From the NCBI GenBank assembly GCA_963662175.1, contig OY759223.1:10084249-10148248 (forward strand): a stretch of 64,000 nucleotides of DNA, written 5' to 3'. The position numbers were made by a program, and so were the translations under genes. This stretch comes from Aradus depressus. Its lineage: Eukaryota > Arthropoda > Insecta > Hemiptera > Aradidae. Below are positions 49,216-60,717 of the stretch, one piece after another (positions within the stretch are counted from its first letter, which is position 1; each line of letters opens with the position of its first letter). A model generated the notes under the pieces. It did no database searches and was not told the DNA's origin. It was given only the letters and a program-made list of their open reading frames with translations.

Positions 49216-50083
49216 AAACCCTACCCAGCATTGGTAACATAAATGTTAAGCTTATTAGGCGAACGAAGGTTGAAAGACCCCTAGGCACGTGTCTAACCCG
49301 CCAGAGTGACCATAGAAATCCCCAATGTCTGAATGAGAAATCTGGAAGAGGAGGGTGCATTCTTTGATCCGACGAAGAGGAATGAGGACTAGGTGCAACT
49401 AGTCTCACCTAGGTGCAGCACATTACTGAGGAGGGGGGGGGGGGGGGCACCTGCTCCTAGGTGTTTTGATGTAGCCGTCCTCAACAGACAGACAGACATT
49501 AATCAATGGTTTGACTGGGTCATTTTTGTTCTCCAAAAACTATTCTCCCCCTTTTGAAACGCCCAATAGAAAATTCTTTTTAACGTCTTTAACCCATTTG
49601 TTCTCGAACTGTTTTAACGCTTCCAATCCCCACCTAAACTGTTCTTGCGTAAACTCCTATTCCTCTTTCTCTCTTTCGTCTTTTTATTCTTTTATAATCG
49701 GTGAGGGTTGATGTCTTCATCGTGGACGGCTTTGTACAGAAGACGGCACTCATTGCAAAATCACCAACTTCACATCTCAACAGCGAGTGGCAGAATTACT
49801 GTTTGTCTAATAAACAAACATTTCTCAAAATGGCAACTGTGTAAATCCTTGATTAGTTTTGTTACTAAACTTTGTTTCTTTGATTTATAAGCGTTTCATT
49901 ATAGGAAAGTAGGTACAATGACAGGGTACCTTCGTAATAATAATAATAGTAGTAATAATATTTCCGTTAAACCATAACATTGTAATTGGATTCATCATAC
50001 AATTTTGTACGTCAAAATAGCCTATTATTTTTTTAGGTGACTGAAAATTAAAGAAAGTAATATACATATATATATATAAAATC
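49216..50083. other. Unassigned DNA
   Basis: Contains a G15 run at 49433-49447 and a pyrimidine-rich part (49560-49690). No frame with recognisable features. Confidence 0.4.
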
Positions 50084-50170
50084 ATTTTATTCATCAAAAT
50101 AATCGCCATTACAATCAACAACCTTATCCCAACGTGACGAAAGGTCCCAAATACCTTTTTTAAAAAACGC
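50084..50170 (-). pseudogene. mariner transposase C-terminal fragment
   Basis: The minus strand reads LKKGIWDLSSRWDKVVDCNG then DYFDE and a stop. This is the typical C-terminus of mariner transposases. Nothing upstream continues it, so only about 28 codons remain. Confidence 0.7.
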
Positions 50171-50306
50171 TGTTTTCATAGATAGTAAACAATGCTGTTT
50201 ACATTAGCAAAGGTTGCATTGGAATTAGAATCATAACAAAGATGCTACAGTCAAAATAAACATTCCTTTATAAAAAAAACGACAGAACTTTTGAAAGGAC
50301 TATATA

Positions 50307-50877
50307 CAGGGTGGCCCAGATAAGCGGGCTCTCGCCGAGAGCTATATTAATGCGTCCTCGAAAAGACAAAAATTATCCTTTTAATAGCTCAAATAGCCCT
50401 TCGAAGGGCGGGGTTCCCTTTTGACCCTTAAGTTTTATTACATTTTATTAAAGTACTAAAGAAACAAGGAAGAAGTGTGCAAACAGATGTTTGATACGTC
50501 AAATAGTTCTCGAAAAAAAAAACGTTTTAAGTTGCACGTTTTTCTTATTCTGAAGTTAGTTGGAATTTAACAACCTTAGAATAAGAAAAACGTGAAACTT
50601 TAAACGATTTTTTTCGAGAACTATTTTACGTATCAAAAATCTGTTTGCACAGTTCTTCCTTGTTTCTTTAGTACTTTAATAAAATGTAATGAAACTTAAG
50701 GGTCAAAAGGGAACCCCGCCCTTCGAAGGGCTGTTTGAGCCATTGAAAGGGTCATTTTTGTCTTTTCGAGGACGCCATTCTCGGCGAGTGCTACAACTTT
50801 AGTCCTATGCACAATTTTGATATCTCTAACCGTTTAGGAGATATTTCACTTGTGGCCCGCTTATCTGGGCCACCTTG
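50307..50877. mobile_element. Foldback element 1, TA-flanked
   Basis: The ends CAGGGTGGCCCAGATAAGCG and CGCTTATCTGGGCCACCTTG are inverted and flanked by TA. The whole 571 bp folds back: left arm to about 50550, right arm from about 50565. About 70 bp near the right end (50800-50860) has no left counterpart. It has no coding potential. Confidence 0.9.
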
Positions 50878-50897
50878 TATATACTAATATATAAATA

Positions 50898-51226
50898 AGG
50901 GCCGGTGCTTGACTTCTGAGCTCAAGGTCGTGGGTTCGTAACCCGACCGAGGCCCTTAGTTTATTTTATCTGGGAGGTAAAATAAATTTAAGCACGCCGT
51001 CCTTCGGATGGGACGTTAAGCGATGGTCCCGAGCCTGTACGATGTCAGGTACTCGTTAAAGACCCCTACCCTAGGCGAATAAAAATTTAGGGTAGGCAAA
51101 ATTTAGGACTCCCACAGTAAAGTCGGGCTCATGTCCACCAGAGTGACGAAAAGAGCGCTCTGGTAGTAGGCGATATGACCTCGTAGTTAAAGCCCGGGCA
51201 TGAGTCATAAAACCTAACCTAACCTA
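50898..51226 (+). mobile_element. SINE1 copy with CCTAA tail
   Basis: GGGCCGGTGCTTGACTTC (head shortened by a deletion over box A), box B GGGTTCGTAACCC, full body, and tail CATAAAACCTAACCTAACCTA. Confidence 0.9.
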
Positions 51227-51234
51227 TAAATAAA

Positions 51235-51960
51235 AAATAAAAATAAAATAGCTTTATTGACATTCTTTTAGAACAAAAGCCTCTCCTTTTGGAGGTTTTG
51301 AGTCTACTGCTCTTTCAACAGAAGAAATCAGAAATGCAAACCGAAAAGAATCCGAAAGGAAATCAGAAAAGAAATCGGAAAAGAAATTTTCAATTAATGA
51401 AAAAAAAGGAAAATGACAACTAGTTGTTATTGACTTTTAACGATTGTTCCCAAATTAAATTATTTCTTAAATAAAACTGTTACTTCTTGAATAAAGATAA
51501 AATGAAAATAAAACAAAATAAAATAAAAACAAAAGTAAAAAGTAAAAATGAAAGTTATTTCTTAAATAAAACTGTTACACATTAGTTCCATGTTTCTCTG
51601 TTGCTGGCCCACTGTGCACCATCCATCCCCTATTCTCTCCACTATCTCGTCCCTCCACCGCAGTCCAGGTCTTCCTTTTCCTCTTCTTCTGTCTCTAAGA
51701 ATCCACTCCGTGCAGACTTTAGCCCATCGTCGAGAATCCATCCTTGTCACATGCCCGCCCATCTCCACTTCATCAAGTGTGCTTCCTTCTGGAGGCTTCT
51801 TAGCCTCACCTTCCGTAGAACCTCGCTGTTTCTTATCCTGTCACTTATGTTTATTCCAAGCATGCTCCTCATCATCCTAAATTGGTCGACGATCCAGCTT
51901 CTGTGTCAGCGACCAGGTCTGTGGTGGATAGACGCAGCTCATCAGGATTTTGGCTTTCAG
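51235..51960 (-). mobile_element. RTE-like LINE 3' end
   Basis: The minus-strand coding trace carries the RTE-type C-terminus: GHVTRMDSRRWAKVCTEWIL then GKGRPGLRWRDEIV. The stop is at 51562. The 3' UTR runs to about 51235 and ends in AATAAAGCT and a TTTTA-type simple repeat. It is 5'-truncated. Confidence 0.65.
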
Positions 51961-52055
51961 GTCAACTGCAATATCTCCCTTAAGTATTTTTTTTTTTTTT
52001 GAACGTCAAAATAGCCTATCTATATCTATACTAATATATACAGAGAGAAAGAGGT

Positions 52056-52079
52056 GGGGGGGGGGGGGGAGGGGGGGGG
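52056..52079. repeat. G-run pair (G14, A, G9)
   Basis: A strongly G-rich tract, capable in principle of quadruplex formation. Confidence 0.85.
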
Positions 52080-52478
52080 TCTGTTCTGCCTACTTCCCGG
52101 AGCCCAAGTGGAGATGGGGCCCCCGGCGCCGGGTTAGAAGGCTTTCTTGATTCTCCGCCAGGAGGAGACGAACCGACCAAAAGCCAGGTAGCCAGCCTCC
52201 GTCATCAGTCCCGGCAGGTCCAGTCCCAGGTACGATCCTGTCCTATGGATCAGCGCCGCCCTGGGCCCATCATATAGAGGGCATTCGAGAACTACGTGCT
52301 CCACAGACTCGACGCCATCACATGAGCAGGCAAGGCTGTTCTTCCTCTTAAAGAAGAAGAGCTTGGCGCTGAAGTCACCGTGACCTGATAGCGCCTGTGA
52401 CATCCAATGGTCTGGTTGTATCCATGGGGAGTAAAAAAGAGTCCCGTCGAAAAAATAGTTAATACCAATGTTTTTCAT
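52080..52478 (-). mobile_element. R1/I-type LINE C-terminal fragment
   Basis: The frame 52478-52134 reads QALSGHGDFSAKLFFFKR, then CSCDGVESVEHVVLECPLYD, then RTGSYLGLD. The GHG and C.C....E.HV...CP patterns are those of the post-RNase-H tail of R1-like LINEs. It is the same type as at 672-1070 but a different family. Confidence 0.7.
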
Positions 52479-52479
52479 T

Positions 52480-54060
52480 AAATTTGTCTTTTGATTTGAG
52501 AAAAGACCAATACATACTGTTACAGCATACTGTTACCCAAACATGTAAAATAAAATTTGTAGAAAATATTCCAAAGTTATTGTTAAATTATAACGCGTAG
52601 CAATGCATTTAAACATTTATCTTTATTATTGGTAGTATTTAGTTTAAAATAATATTAAAAAATATATATAATATCGGTGCTTGTGAAGAAGTCGATAAGT
52701 CGATTTACCTTGAAAACGAGTTAACAGTGCCTTCAATACTCAATTATTAATATCTACGTTGTGAAAAATTGGTTAAGTTGTGCTCCTACCTAAAAGGCGT
52801 GATACTCAGATTCTGAATTTTCAGTTAACTAACTACTATTTTTGGTTTAATTATAGTAACTCGTTATATCTTATTATTCCTTATATGAGAATATCCTGAA
52901 ATTATTGTATGTCAAGTTTACAGGTTGTTCACGCCAAGTATTTTCTTTAACAAATAGGCAAGTTTATTTATCTTGTTATGTCCGAATTTATTCGCACTAG
53001 AAGAAACCGGTAAGAGGAGTTGACTGGAAGTTCTTTATTATTTTTATAAGGTAAGTGCACTTAACAGTTTCTTCCGGAATTCGTATTTGCATCGTAAAGT
53101 GTTATTTAAAAGACAAGTCAAGATAAGTCATAACAAGCTAAGTTAAGTCATAATTATTTAACTAAAAACGACATAAACCAAACAAAACATGACACTGCAC
53201 ATTTAAAATTTTAACAACCTCTTTATGACACCGAAATTTATATATTTTGGCCCAAATGGTATCTTTAGGTTAATTACAGGATTTTGGAGAATGATCAAAT
53301 CTTTACAGTGCTCTACTGAAAAGTGGACAATTTTGACATCGACTTCTTCACGACAGCCAGGGATATATACTTTCATATACTTAACCACTAGCGCCTGATT
53401 GAAATGAATTTGAGATTGGAAGTACTACAAATGTTTCTTTTGTTTGTTTCTTAAAATAAAAAAAATTAAAAGTCAAATTAAGAAAACTTATAGTTATACT
53501 GTTACATTTGACCCCCTTGTCAAATATTTTGAATCTTCCCTCGATTCGTTAAGTAGTTTAAGGAGATTCAGATAATTGTGACCCTGGATACATTTCATAG
53601 CCGTTTGTAACTTCATACATAAATGTGACATCCTTATCCATGCAACATTCTACCACCAAATATGGAAGAGAAACAAAGAGAAGAAGATTAAAATTAAAAG
53701 TTTTTTTTTCTCTTTTTAGGTTAGGACCTTGAGAATCTCTCGAATATCCCACTAAAAACTCAATATATGACGACTAAGTCTTAAAGACATCTTGCGTCTC
53801 AGTTGGATGGTAACATTAAATTTTAAATATGAACCTTAAAAATAAATAATGTACCTATTAAATACATAATAATACCTAAACAATTCAGTAATTGTTCAAT
53901 TCAGGTGCATTGAAGACATTTTATTTCTTTTTCTTGTTTGGAAAGAATCTCATAAAATGATTGGTTTATTACAAAAATGTTTTTAATCTTTCCTGTAAGT
54001 TTAAAATTTGATTTTAAATTCTTGTATATTTTGAACTTTGACCTGAGATTAATTAATTTT
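52480..54060. other. Unassigned AT-rich DNA
   Basis: Minus-strand frames at 53203-53388 and 53558-53752 (for example VKYMKVYIPGCREEVDVKIV) have a mixed composition and might be short exons. I cannot assign them or link them by splice sites. The rest shows nothing. Confidence 0.35.
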
Positions 54061-54061
54061 T

Positions 54062-54375
54062 TTCTTCCCCCCAGCTATATGAAGTATAAGAGAAGTTATG
54101 TAATCGATTAGGAATTTTGAATTTTCAACAGAATTTAATGTTGTCCAGCGGACTGGAAGGGAGATCGGAGAAGAGAGCTCGACTCAAGAACCCTAATAAC
54201 TGCCGATGTATTGAATGTATCGATGCGAAATTTAGTAAAAGGATTCAGAAGCCACTATGTAAGTCAAAACTTGATTTTTCGCTCAAACAGCAGATTGGTT
54301 TTGAAGGGAGACCGAAAACGTATCAGTTAATTCGTGCTGGGAAAGTCATTGCTGATTTTTTTTATTTTTATTTTT
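54062..54375 (+). mobile_element. F3 element copy
   Basis: Head CTTCCCCCCAGCTATATG hairpin, one body unit (AACTGCCGATGTATTGAATG), and tail TTCGTGCTGGGAAAGTCATT. Confidence 0.75.
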
Positions 54376-54403
54376 GGAACCTACCAAAGAGATTTTTCCT
54401 CAT

Positions 54404-54436
54404 TTTATACAGTGGGAATCCTAAATTTTGCCTTCT
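54404..54436 (-). mobile_element. SINE1 piece left of a LINE insertion
   Basis: CAGTGGGAATCCTAAATTTTG then CCTTC matches SINE1 in reverse. The copy appears to resume at 54826. Confidence 0.55.
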
Positions 54437-54825
54437 CATTTTTTTTTTTTTTTTTCTTTTCTCTGCTTTAAGGCTTTTCGACCACGACCAGCTGACTAAT
54501 TTGGATAAGTCGAGATTGCTGTATAAGGAATAGAAAGGCTAAGTGATGAAGATAATTTTGTTTTATAATTTAGATAAGAGCTTTGAGAATTGTAAGAAAT
54601 GAAATAGTTGGGTAATTTGGGAGCTACTATTGGATAGAATTTCAGAAATATCCACCGCAAGGTTGCAATTTTCACGCTGGGGACTATATGCCATGCATTC
54701 AGTTAGAATGTGTCTGATAGACAGTCCCACCCCGCAGCACTGACACAGAGGAGGGGGTTCCCGAGCCATCAGAAATCCATGGGTCAGCCTCGTGTGCCCT
54801 ATACGTAACCGAGTCCTCAGGTTGG
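54437..54825 (-). mobile_element. I-type LINE 3' end inserted in SINE1
   Basis: The minus-strand frame down to 54563 reads VPNLRTRLRIGHTRLTHGFL, MAREPPPLCQCCGVGLSIRH and ILTECMAY, the C-terminus of I-type LINEs. A 3' UTR and a poly(A) end (T-run 54438-54456) follow. SINE1 sequence on both sides shows that it landed in a SINE1. Confidence 0.75.
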
Positions 54826-54893
54826 GTACCTGACATCGTACAAGAATATCGCTTAACGTTCCATCCGAAGGACGCGTGCTCAAGGTTCAAATT
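54826..54893 (-). mobile_element. SINE1 piece right of the LINE insertion
   Basis: GTACCTGACATCGTACAAG, CGCTTAACGTTCCATCC, GAAGGACGCGTGCTCAAGG. Confidence 0.75.
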
Positions 54894-55262
54894 CATATCC
54901 CATTTCTTATGTTGACACAATGATAGGAAAATATGAACCAAAAATTTGGATTATACATTCTGGATCATCCAAAGACAGTTTGAAGTGAGACTCAACAGAC
55001 GTTATCGACAGTGATAGTTGCCACAAAGCCCTAATGTGTGCTGGGCAGTGTCAGGCACTACAGTTCACATCTACTCGTATATGCATCTAGATATCTTCCA
55101 TGAGGGTATGATGCACTTCCAGCATTATAGTGAACTGCACGCAACCTACCACATTAACTCTAGTTATCAAAACTAGGCCATCGGCCCTCACAGCCGTACA
55201 AGGGGAGGCATGGAGAACCACGTGGAGAGCTGACAACCTCTTCCAGACTTCTAATAACCGCT
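54894..55262. other. Unassigned DNA
   Basis: Moderate GC content, no frame with recognisable features and no repeat family. Confidence 0.4.
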
Positions 55263-55269
55263 ATATATA

Positions 55270-55868
55270 CAGGGTGTTCATTTTATTTTGACCCAGATAA
55301 ATAACTCGGAAAATAATGATTTCTCAAAAAAAGCTTGAGACAAAAAATGTAGAGTAGAATTGACCGCATTATTTGCTGTAAAAAAAACAATTTTTTTGAC
55401 TGTCAACCTATTTTTTTTTTGTTGCATATTTAGATTCCTGAGGAAAAATTAAGGAGAGGTTAAATGAGACATTTTTTTGTTAGACCAATACTGAAGAACT
55501 TTGAGCAATTTTCCGGAACAACTTGGATAAATGTATTGAAGTTGCAGGACATCAGTTCGAACATTTACTACAATAAAATTCATTTATTAGTTTTAATATT
55601 GGTCTAACAAATAAATGTCTCATATAACCTCTCCTTAATTTTTCCCGAGGAATCTAAATATGCAAAAAAAAAAAAAAAATAGGTTGACCGTCAAAATTTT
55701 TTTTTTTTTTTATTTCATAAAAAACTTTGAAAATTTTTATTTGTTTAAAAATTAGATTACAGAAAATAATGCGGTCAATTCTACTCTATATTTTTTGTCT
55801 CAAGCTTTTTTTGAGAAAATCATTATGTTTTGAGTTATTTACCTGGTCAAAATAAAATGAACACCCTG
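55270..55868. mobile_element. Foldback element 2, TA-flanked
   Basis: The ends CAGGGTGTTCATTTTATTTTG and CAAAATAAAATGAACACCCTG are inverted and flanked by TA. The arms extend over most of the 599 bp. The centre holds AACAAATAAATGTCTCAT and its complement. It has the same plan as the element at 50307 but a different sequence. Confidence 0.9.
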
Positions 55869-55882
55869 TATATATATTTTAT

Positions 55883-56060
55883 TTCAGCTATACAAAGTAT
55901 AGGGGATGTTATGAGATTCGATGTTGTGTTTTCAGCGGATTTTCATGTTTTCCGACCAAAATCGACACAATTTTATGCGTAACCAGAATTATGAGGTTCT
56001 GGAGAACACCTATTGATTTTCAGCCATATCTGCCAAAGGGAAAGGGGGGATTAGATTAGA
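55883..56060 (+). mobile_element. F3 element, head and first unit
   Basis: AGCTATACAAAGTATAGGGG, TTTCAGCGGATTTTCATG, then a body unit ending AAAGGGGGGATTAG. Confidence 0.7.
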
Positions 56061-56085
56061 ATATGTACCACTGAAGGGAGTATTA

Positions 56086-56352
56086 TGGGCGCTCAAGATC
56101 GCGGGATCGAAACCCGGCCGAGGCACTTAGTTTATTTTGCCTTCGGATAGGACGTTAAGCGATGGTCCAGAGCCTGTCCGATGTCAAGTACTCGTTAAAG
56201 ACCCCTTATTTTAGGTAACTAAATCTAGGTAGGCAAATTTTAGGACTCCTGCAGTAGGGTCGAGATGTCCACCAGAGCGACGAAAGAGCGCTCTGGTAGT
56301 AGGCGATATGACCTAATAGTTGAAACCCGGGCATGAATTACAATAACTGTGC
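56086..56352 (+). mobile_element. SINE1 copy, 5'-truncated
   Basis: Starts near box B (GCGGGATCGAAACCC) and runs to GGGCATGAATTACAATAACT. Confidence 0.8.
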
Positions 56353-56364
56353 AAAATAGCGAAG

Positions 56365-56538
56365 TCACTCATGCCAGGGCTTTTAACTATGAGGTCATAT
56401 CGCCTGCTACCAGATCGCTCTTTTGTCACTGTGGTGGACATGAGCCCGACTCTACAGTGGGAGTCCTAAATTTTGCAAACACTTTATTCACCTAGGATAA
56501 GGGTCTTAAACGAGTACTTGACATCGCTCAAGGTTTTT
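56365..56538 (-). mobile_element. SINE1 3' half, inverted next to the previous copy
   Basis: AGTCACTCATGCCAGGGC to TGACATCGCTCAAGG. Together with 56086-56352 it forms an inverted pair with a 12-bp spacer. Confidence 0.8.
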
Positions 56539-56539
56539 T

Positions 56540-57469
56540 ATCCATGAAGTAATTTTTTTGTGACTAAAGAGATTCCTTCATTAGTGATTAATGAGTTAAT
56601 AAACTTTAGTGTGGATTATTAATTTAGTCACAAATATACATACACATAGGAATGGCGGCTGAGCAATTCTGCGACAACATAATAATAAGTATGACGTAGC
56701 TGATGGAACAAAAGCAGGGGGAGAGAAGAGGAGGAAGGTCGGTCTCGAGTAATAAATGCTCGATGGAGTTACTCGAGTTCTACGAGTACTTTTCAAAACC
56801 GATTCCACTTGGTACTCAATTTCAGTCATCTATAGTAAAAACTCATTTCAAAGTTAGACAGGAAAATATATATATGTAGTTGTGTAATATGGTTGTTCCT
56901 GATTGCTTTTGTCCTTGTCGTATATTTACGTATATTTCTCAATGGGTAAATGCCCTTGCGGAAAAAATATATATATATAGTTATTATGACCCATTGAGTC
57001 AGAAAATTTGAAATTTCAGTGAAAAAAAAATCATCAAATTTATAATTGATTATACAGTTTCCCCTATACTTTAGAGAAGTAGATATGCTTTTTGTGGGAA
57101 AACGCATTTGAGCACTGATGAGCATTGAGGATCATCACTAATGCTACCCACGCCCCATCAGATGAAGATATTGATAAAGTGACTAATGATTGAGCCATTG
57201 TGAGGAAGTGTACATTGAACAGTGTGTTATGTACGAGTAGAGAGATGTGATATGGTGATTTATCACAGCTCATGTGATGACAGAGGTCAAATGTGTGATT
57301 TGTGTCTTGCGAATATCGCTTAACGCAGTGTGAGGTACACCGCACTCCATTAGGTGACACCTGGAGAAAGTTGACATATTAATTGTTGTTATTTTTTAGG
57401 TGTCAATTATATTATGTGTATATGATAGTCTTGGATCGGGCGTATGACATCGAAACATCTTGGTTAGTG
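56540..57469. other. Unassigned DNA
   Basis: Short F3-like heads are visible near 57055-57075 (TTTCCCCTATACTTTAGAG). Two minus-strand frames of about 100 codons (56826-57360) have no recognisable motif. Confidence 0.35.
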
Positions 57470-57616
57470 TGTGTGACTCATGTCCGGGCTTTTACTACGA
57501 GGTCATATCGCCTACTATCAGAGCGCTCTGGTGGACATTAGTCTGACTCTATTGTGGGAGTCCTAAGTTTTGCCTACCTAAGTTTATTCTCCTTTAGTGG
57601 TCTCTTACGACATCTG
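57470..57616 (-). mobile_element. SINE1 3' fragment
   Basis: GTGACTCATGTCCGGGC to GTTTATTCTCC. Internally deleted. Confidence 0.7.
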
Positions 57617-57639
57617 ATTCTTTTTGTCAATACGTAGAT

Positions 57640-58090
57640 TACATGGGCATTATTATGATTTTGAGTCGAGTCCTCCCTTTCCGATTGCCCCCATTCTTCT
57701 GATACTCCACTGAAATTTAATAGTGTCTTCATTTGCAGAGTAGAGATTCAATAGACACAACGATGCATACAAGTCAATGTCAGGAAAAAACCCTGAATTC
57801 ATTCAAAACATAACCCTGAAAGTCAGCAACGACCGACTCACGACCTCATGAGGTTATGTTTAACCTAATTTATATGCACTTTTTGTGCAATATTGACATG
57901 ATTATTGCATGACTATTTGAATGCTGAAAATTAGTAGGCTTTTTCAAATTGTATTCATATTTGGATTTACGTAGTACCATTTTTGCTTTCTCAGCTGTGT
58001 GTAGGGAAAGTTATGAAATCGATCAGAAATTCGATGTTTAGTTTTCAGCGAAATTTCACGTTTTCCAACCATTTGATTCCAAAAATGTCT
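57640..58090. mobile_element. F3 fragments and intervening DNA
   Basis: A body unit in reverse at 57640-57760 (CTCCCTTTCCGATTGCCCC) and a head forward at 57990-58090 (GTGTAGGGAAAGTTATGAAATC). The middle is not recognised. Confidence 0.5.
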
Positions 58091-58174
58091 TTTTGTCTTT
58101 TATTTATAAAAATACAACTGTTGCTAGGGTTCTACAACCAGCATCTATGATGGTAGGTATTAATATGTTGGTGT

Positions 58175-58560
58175 GAATGGCATGTGAGAGGAAGGCCACC
58201 CAGTGGTACGTCCCCGGGACGTAAATTTATCTTAATTATTAGGACAAGAACAGAAAAAAAATAAATAAAGAAATACAATAATAAAAAAAAAATTAATAAC
58301 GAATATGATTCAAGGTGGCAGTAAGTCGCGGTTCCATCTTCTCTTCAACCTTCGTGGGAGGTTTTGTGGTTATTGTTGTGATGATAAAGTACGTATTTCA
58401 GGGTTTGTATGTGTGTAAAGTTTTCTAAAAAAAAATGAATGTAAGTAGTTTGTGTAGTGTCGGGTACTGTGTATTTCATAAGATCGTTATGAAGTGTTCT
58501 GTTGTTTATGTATGGGGGGCATGTAAAAATGTTAAAAAAAAGTCTTTAAATCACGGTCAA
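58175..58560 (-). mobile_element. Jockey-like LINE 3' end, third copy
   Basis: Minus-strand frame pieces read CPPYINNRTLHNDL, then YTVPDTTQTTYIHF, then LHTYKP. This is the same C-terminus as at 4717 and 16380, with frameshifts. The 3' UTR has AGAGGAAGGCCACCCAGTGG in reverse, shared with 16640-16665. Confidence 0.65.
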
Positions 58561-58760
58561 TGTATTTTTCCTTAGAATTAATTGAGTTTTCGCTCTCCCT
58601 CCAAAACAAACTTACCCAATCAATCCTCATCCAAAATTTTTGTCGATACAATCAATAAGTTATTAGGGTTTTTAAGTTAAGGCCTCTCCTCTGATCCACT
58701 TCTTCTATTTGATGGATTTAGCTGAAAATTAATAGGTGTTGTCCAGCACTATGCCATGAG
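58561..58760 (-). mobile_element. F3 fragment
   Basis: TTAATTGAGTTTTCGCTCTCC to GAAAATTAATAGGTGTTGTCC, in reverse. Confidence 0.6.
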
Positions 58761-58784
58761 GAGCTGAATGAACTCGATGGATGT

Positions 58785-58865
58785 GTGTGTCATCACTAGC
58801 AGAGGAAGTCAGAGCTGAAAGAGTGAAAGGGAGTGGAGCAAGGATGCACCCTTGAAGAACCCCTC
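58785..58865 (-). pseudogene. LINE reverse transcriptase scrap
   Basis: The minus strand reads GVLQGCILAPLPFTLSALTS, matching the RT motif with the P/LQG turn (G.LQG..L.PLLF). Only about 25 codons remain. Confidence 0.5.
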
Positions 58866-58920
58866 ACTAGAACGGCACACTTAACTACCTCACAAACTCT
58901 GGAGTTATATTATAATAAAT

Positions 58921-59012
58921 TATTGAAACCCGGTCGAGACCCTTAGGTTTTTTATCTGGAAGGTGAATAAACCTTGAGAACACCGTCCTTTGTGCGATGT
59001 TCCTGAGCTGGT
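58921..59012 (+). mobile_element. SINE1 middle fragment
   Basis: GAAACCCGGTCGAGACCC, CTTAGGTTTTTTATCTGG, AACACCGTCCTTTG. Confidence 0.6.
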
Positions 59013-59439
59013 GAAGTATATTGCTGATGACTCACAATTTTGTTAGGTTTAATTTATATCATTTATTTATTTATTACTACATTGAAGCCTATTAACGCTT
59101 ATTGTAGAGAGTTGGAGTAAATTTGAATATAAATCCGATATAATAATAAAGTAAGAATTTCACAACTTAATAAATTTCTAAATATCTAAATATTATAATA
59201 AATGCGCACATTTACTTGTATACATACAACCAAGATAAATGCAAAACAGAAAAAATATATACTTTTATATACATACTTTTAAAACCAAAGTAATAAACAT
59301 TAAGTTAAACCACTTTGTACTTAAACTGTAAATAACAAGTATTTAACAAAAACTCTTATGAAAATCTCAACTTTAATTCATTTTCCATTATCTTTATTAT
59401 TTTTTTTGTCCTCTATTTTTAATTTTAATTTCATTTTTT
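59013..59439. other. AT-rich 3' flank of the LINE fragment
   Basis: Probably the 3' UTR of the LINE fragment at 59440-59930 on the minus strand. No other signal. Confidence 0.4.
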
Positions 59440-59930
59440 TTAAATTTTTATTGTTAGATTTTTTTTAAATGTTTGTTTTTTAAAATTAATAGCATTTAGA
59501 ATATAGTAATAGACATCATTAATTTGCTCTATAGAAACAATCTCTAATATTCTAATAATATTACTTTCGTCTTCATCAGAGTTTTTAATATATTTAGATA
59601 AATATCTTTCTCTAATATTATTATACAAAGGACAGTTTAATAAAAAATGAACAATATCTCCTTTGAGTTCTCTAGAACAACATCTACATTGATCCTTTTC
59701 AAAAATAATTGTTTCTTTATTTATATATAAACTGACATGGTGTTTAGAAGCCAAACGTAACTGACCTACTGCTCTAATTTTGTTGATGTGACAATTAAAT
59801 AACATATGGCAACTCACAGAACCAAAAGAGCATATATTTCTATAATATAAGTTGTACTTGGAGTTGAGGATTTTTTCAACATCTTAATTTATATGATTAG
59901 TTTAAGAATTGTCTACATTGGCTGACTTTT
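59440..59930 (-). mobile_element. R1-like LINE C-terminal fragment
   Basis: The minus-strand frame 59817-59440 encodes AVGQLRLASKHHVSLYINKE, then CRCCSRELKGDIVHFLLNCP, then LYNNIRERYLSKY. CRCC...H.L..CPLY is the typical C-terminal finger of R1/I-group LINEs. The codons are very AT-rich. No other ORF2 part is present. Confidence 0.7.
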
Positions 59931-60717
59931 GTTTTGTGAAGAAGTTCGTTAGTTCGCTAACTGAACCTAACGAAATTTATTCTCTTTGACACTTAGTATT
60001 GTAGCCCTCGCGTTAAACTTCTATCGCGCCCATCTCTGGATTTGCGCCTGCCTGAGGCTTTAGCCAAATGGTAGATCCAAGAGCTTAATAAAGCACATAA
60101 TCTATTGTGTAAATGTAATGCATCGAATAGATGCGATGAAGATTGCAATTTTCACAAATTAAACTCAAAACCAATTGTCAATTAACAATTGTCCCCGCTG
60201 GGTTATGTCAGATGCATTTTTAAAATAAGGAAGTCATCAAGGTTGGTTAGTTTTCATGGGAGAATTAAATTAAAAAAATTAGTCAATAATACAAAAAAAA
60301 AGTCGTTGAATCAATCACCTGCAATCTACTTCCCCAGAACGAATAAATCAATCAGGAGACACGGCAGTGTCTCAGGCCCAGTCCGAAAAAAATGTCAAAA
60401 GACACTGCTGTGTTACTTTTCTCGTGACACCAAATGCTACTTTTTGCATCGAAAAAAGTATATTATTCATTAACAAAATGATGTTTTTTCTGTCATAGGC
60501 GTCTGGAGAACTCCGAGCTGAAAAAATAGAAAAAAAAAGTAGCCAAAAAGAATCATTTTTGACCAAGTTTCGAAGGGTCAAATTTGGCAAAAAATAACTT
60601 TTTTTTATTTTTCCTTTTTCAGTGTCCGAGCGTCCGGATGACGTCATCAATGTTAATATATAAATTTTTTTAAATGTATAATAATCAGGTGATCTATATA
60701 TGCAAAGATGAAGATTT
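59931..60717. other. Unassigned DNA
   Basis: Contains an F3-like tail piece near 60310-60365 (CAATCTACTTCCCCAGAACG). No gene is recognised. Confidence 0.4.
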
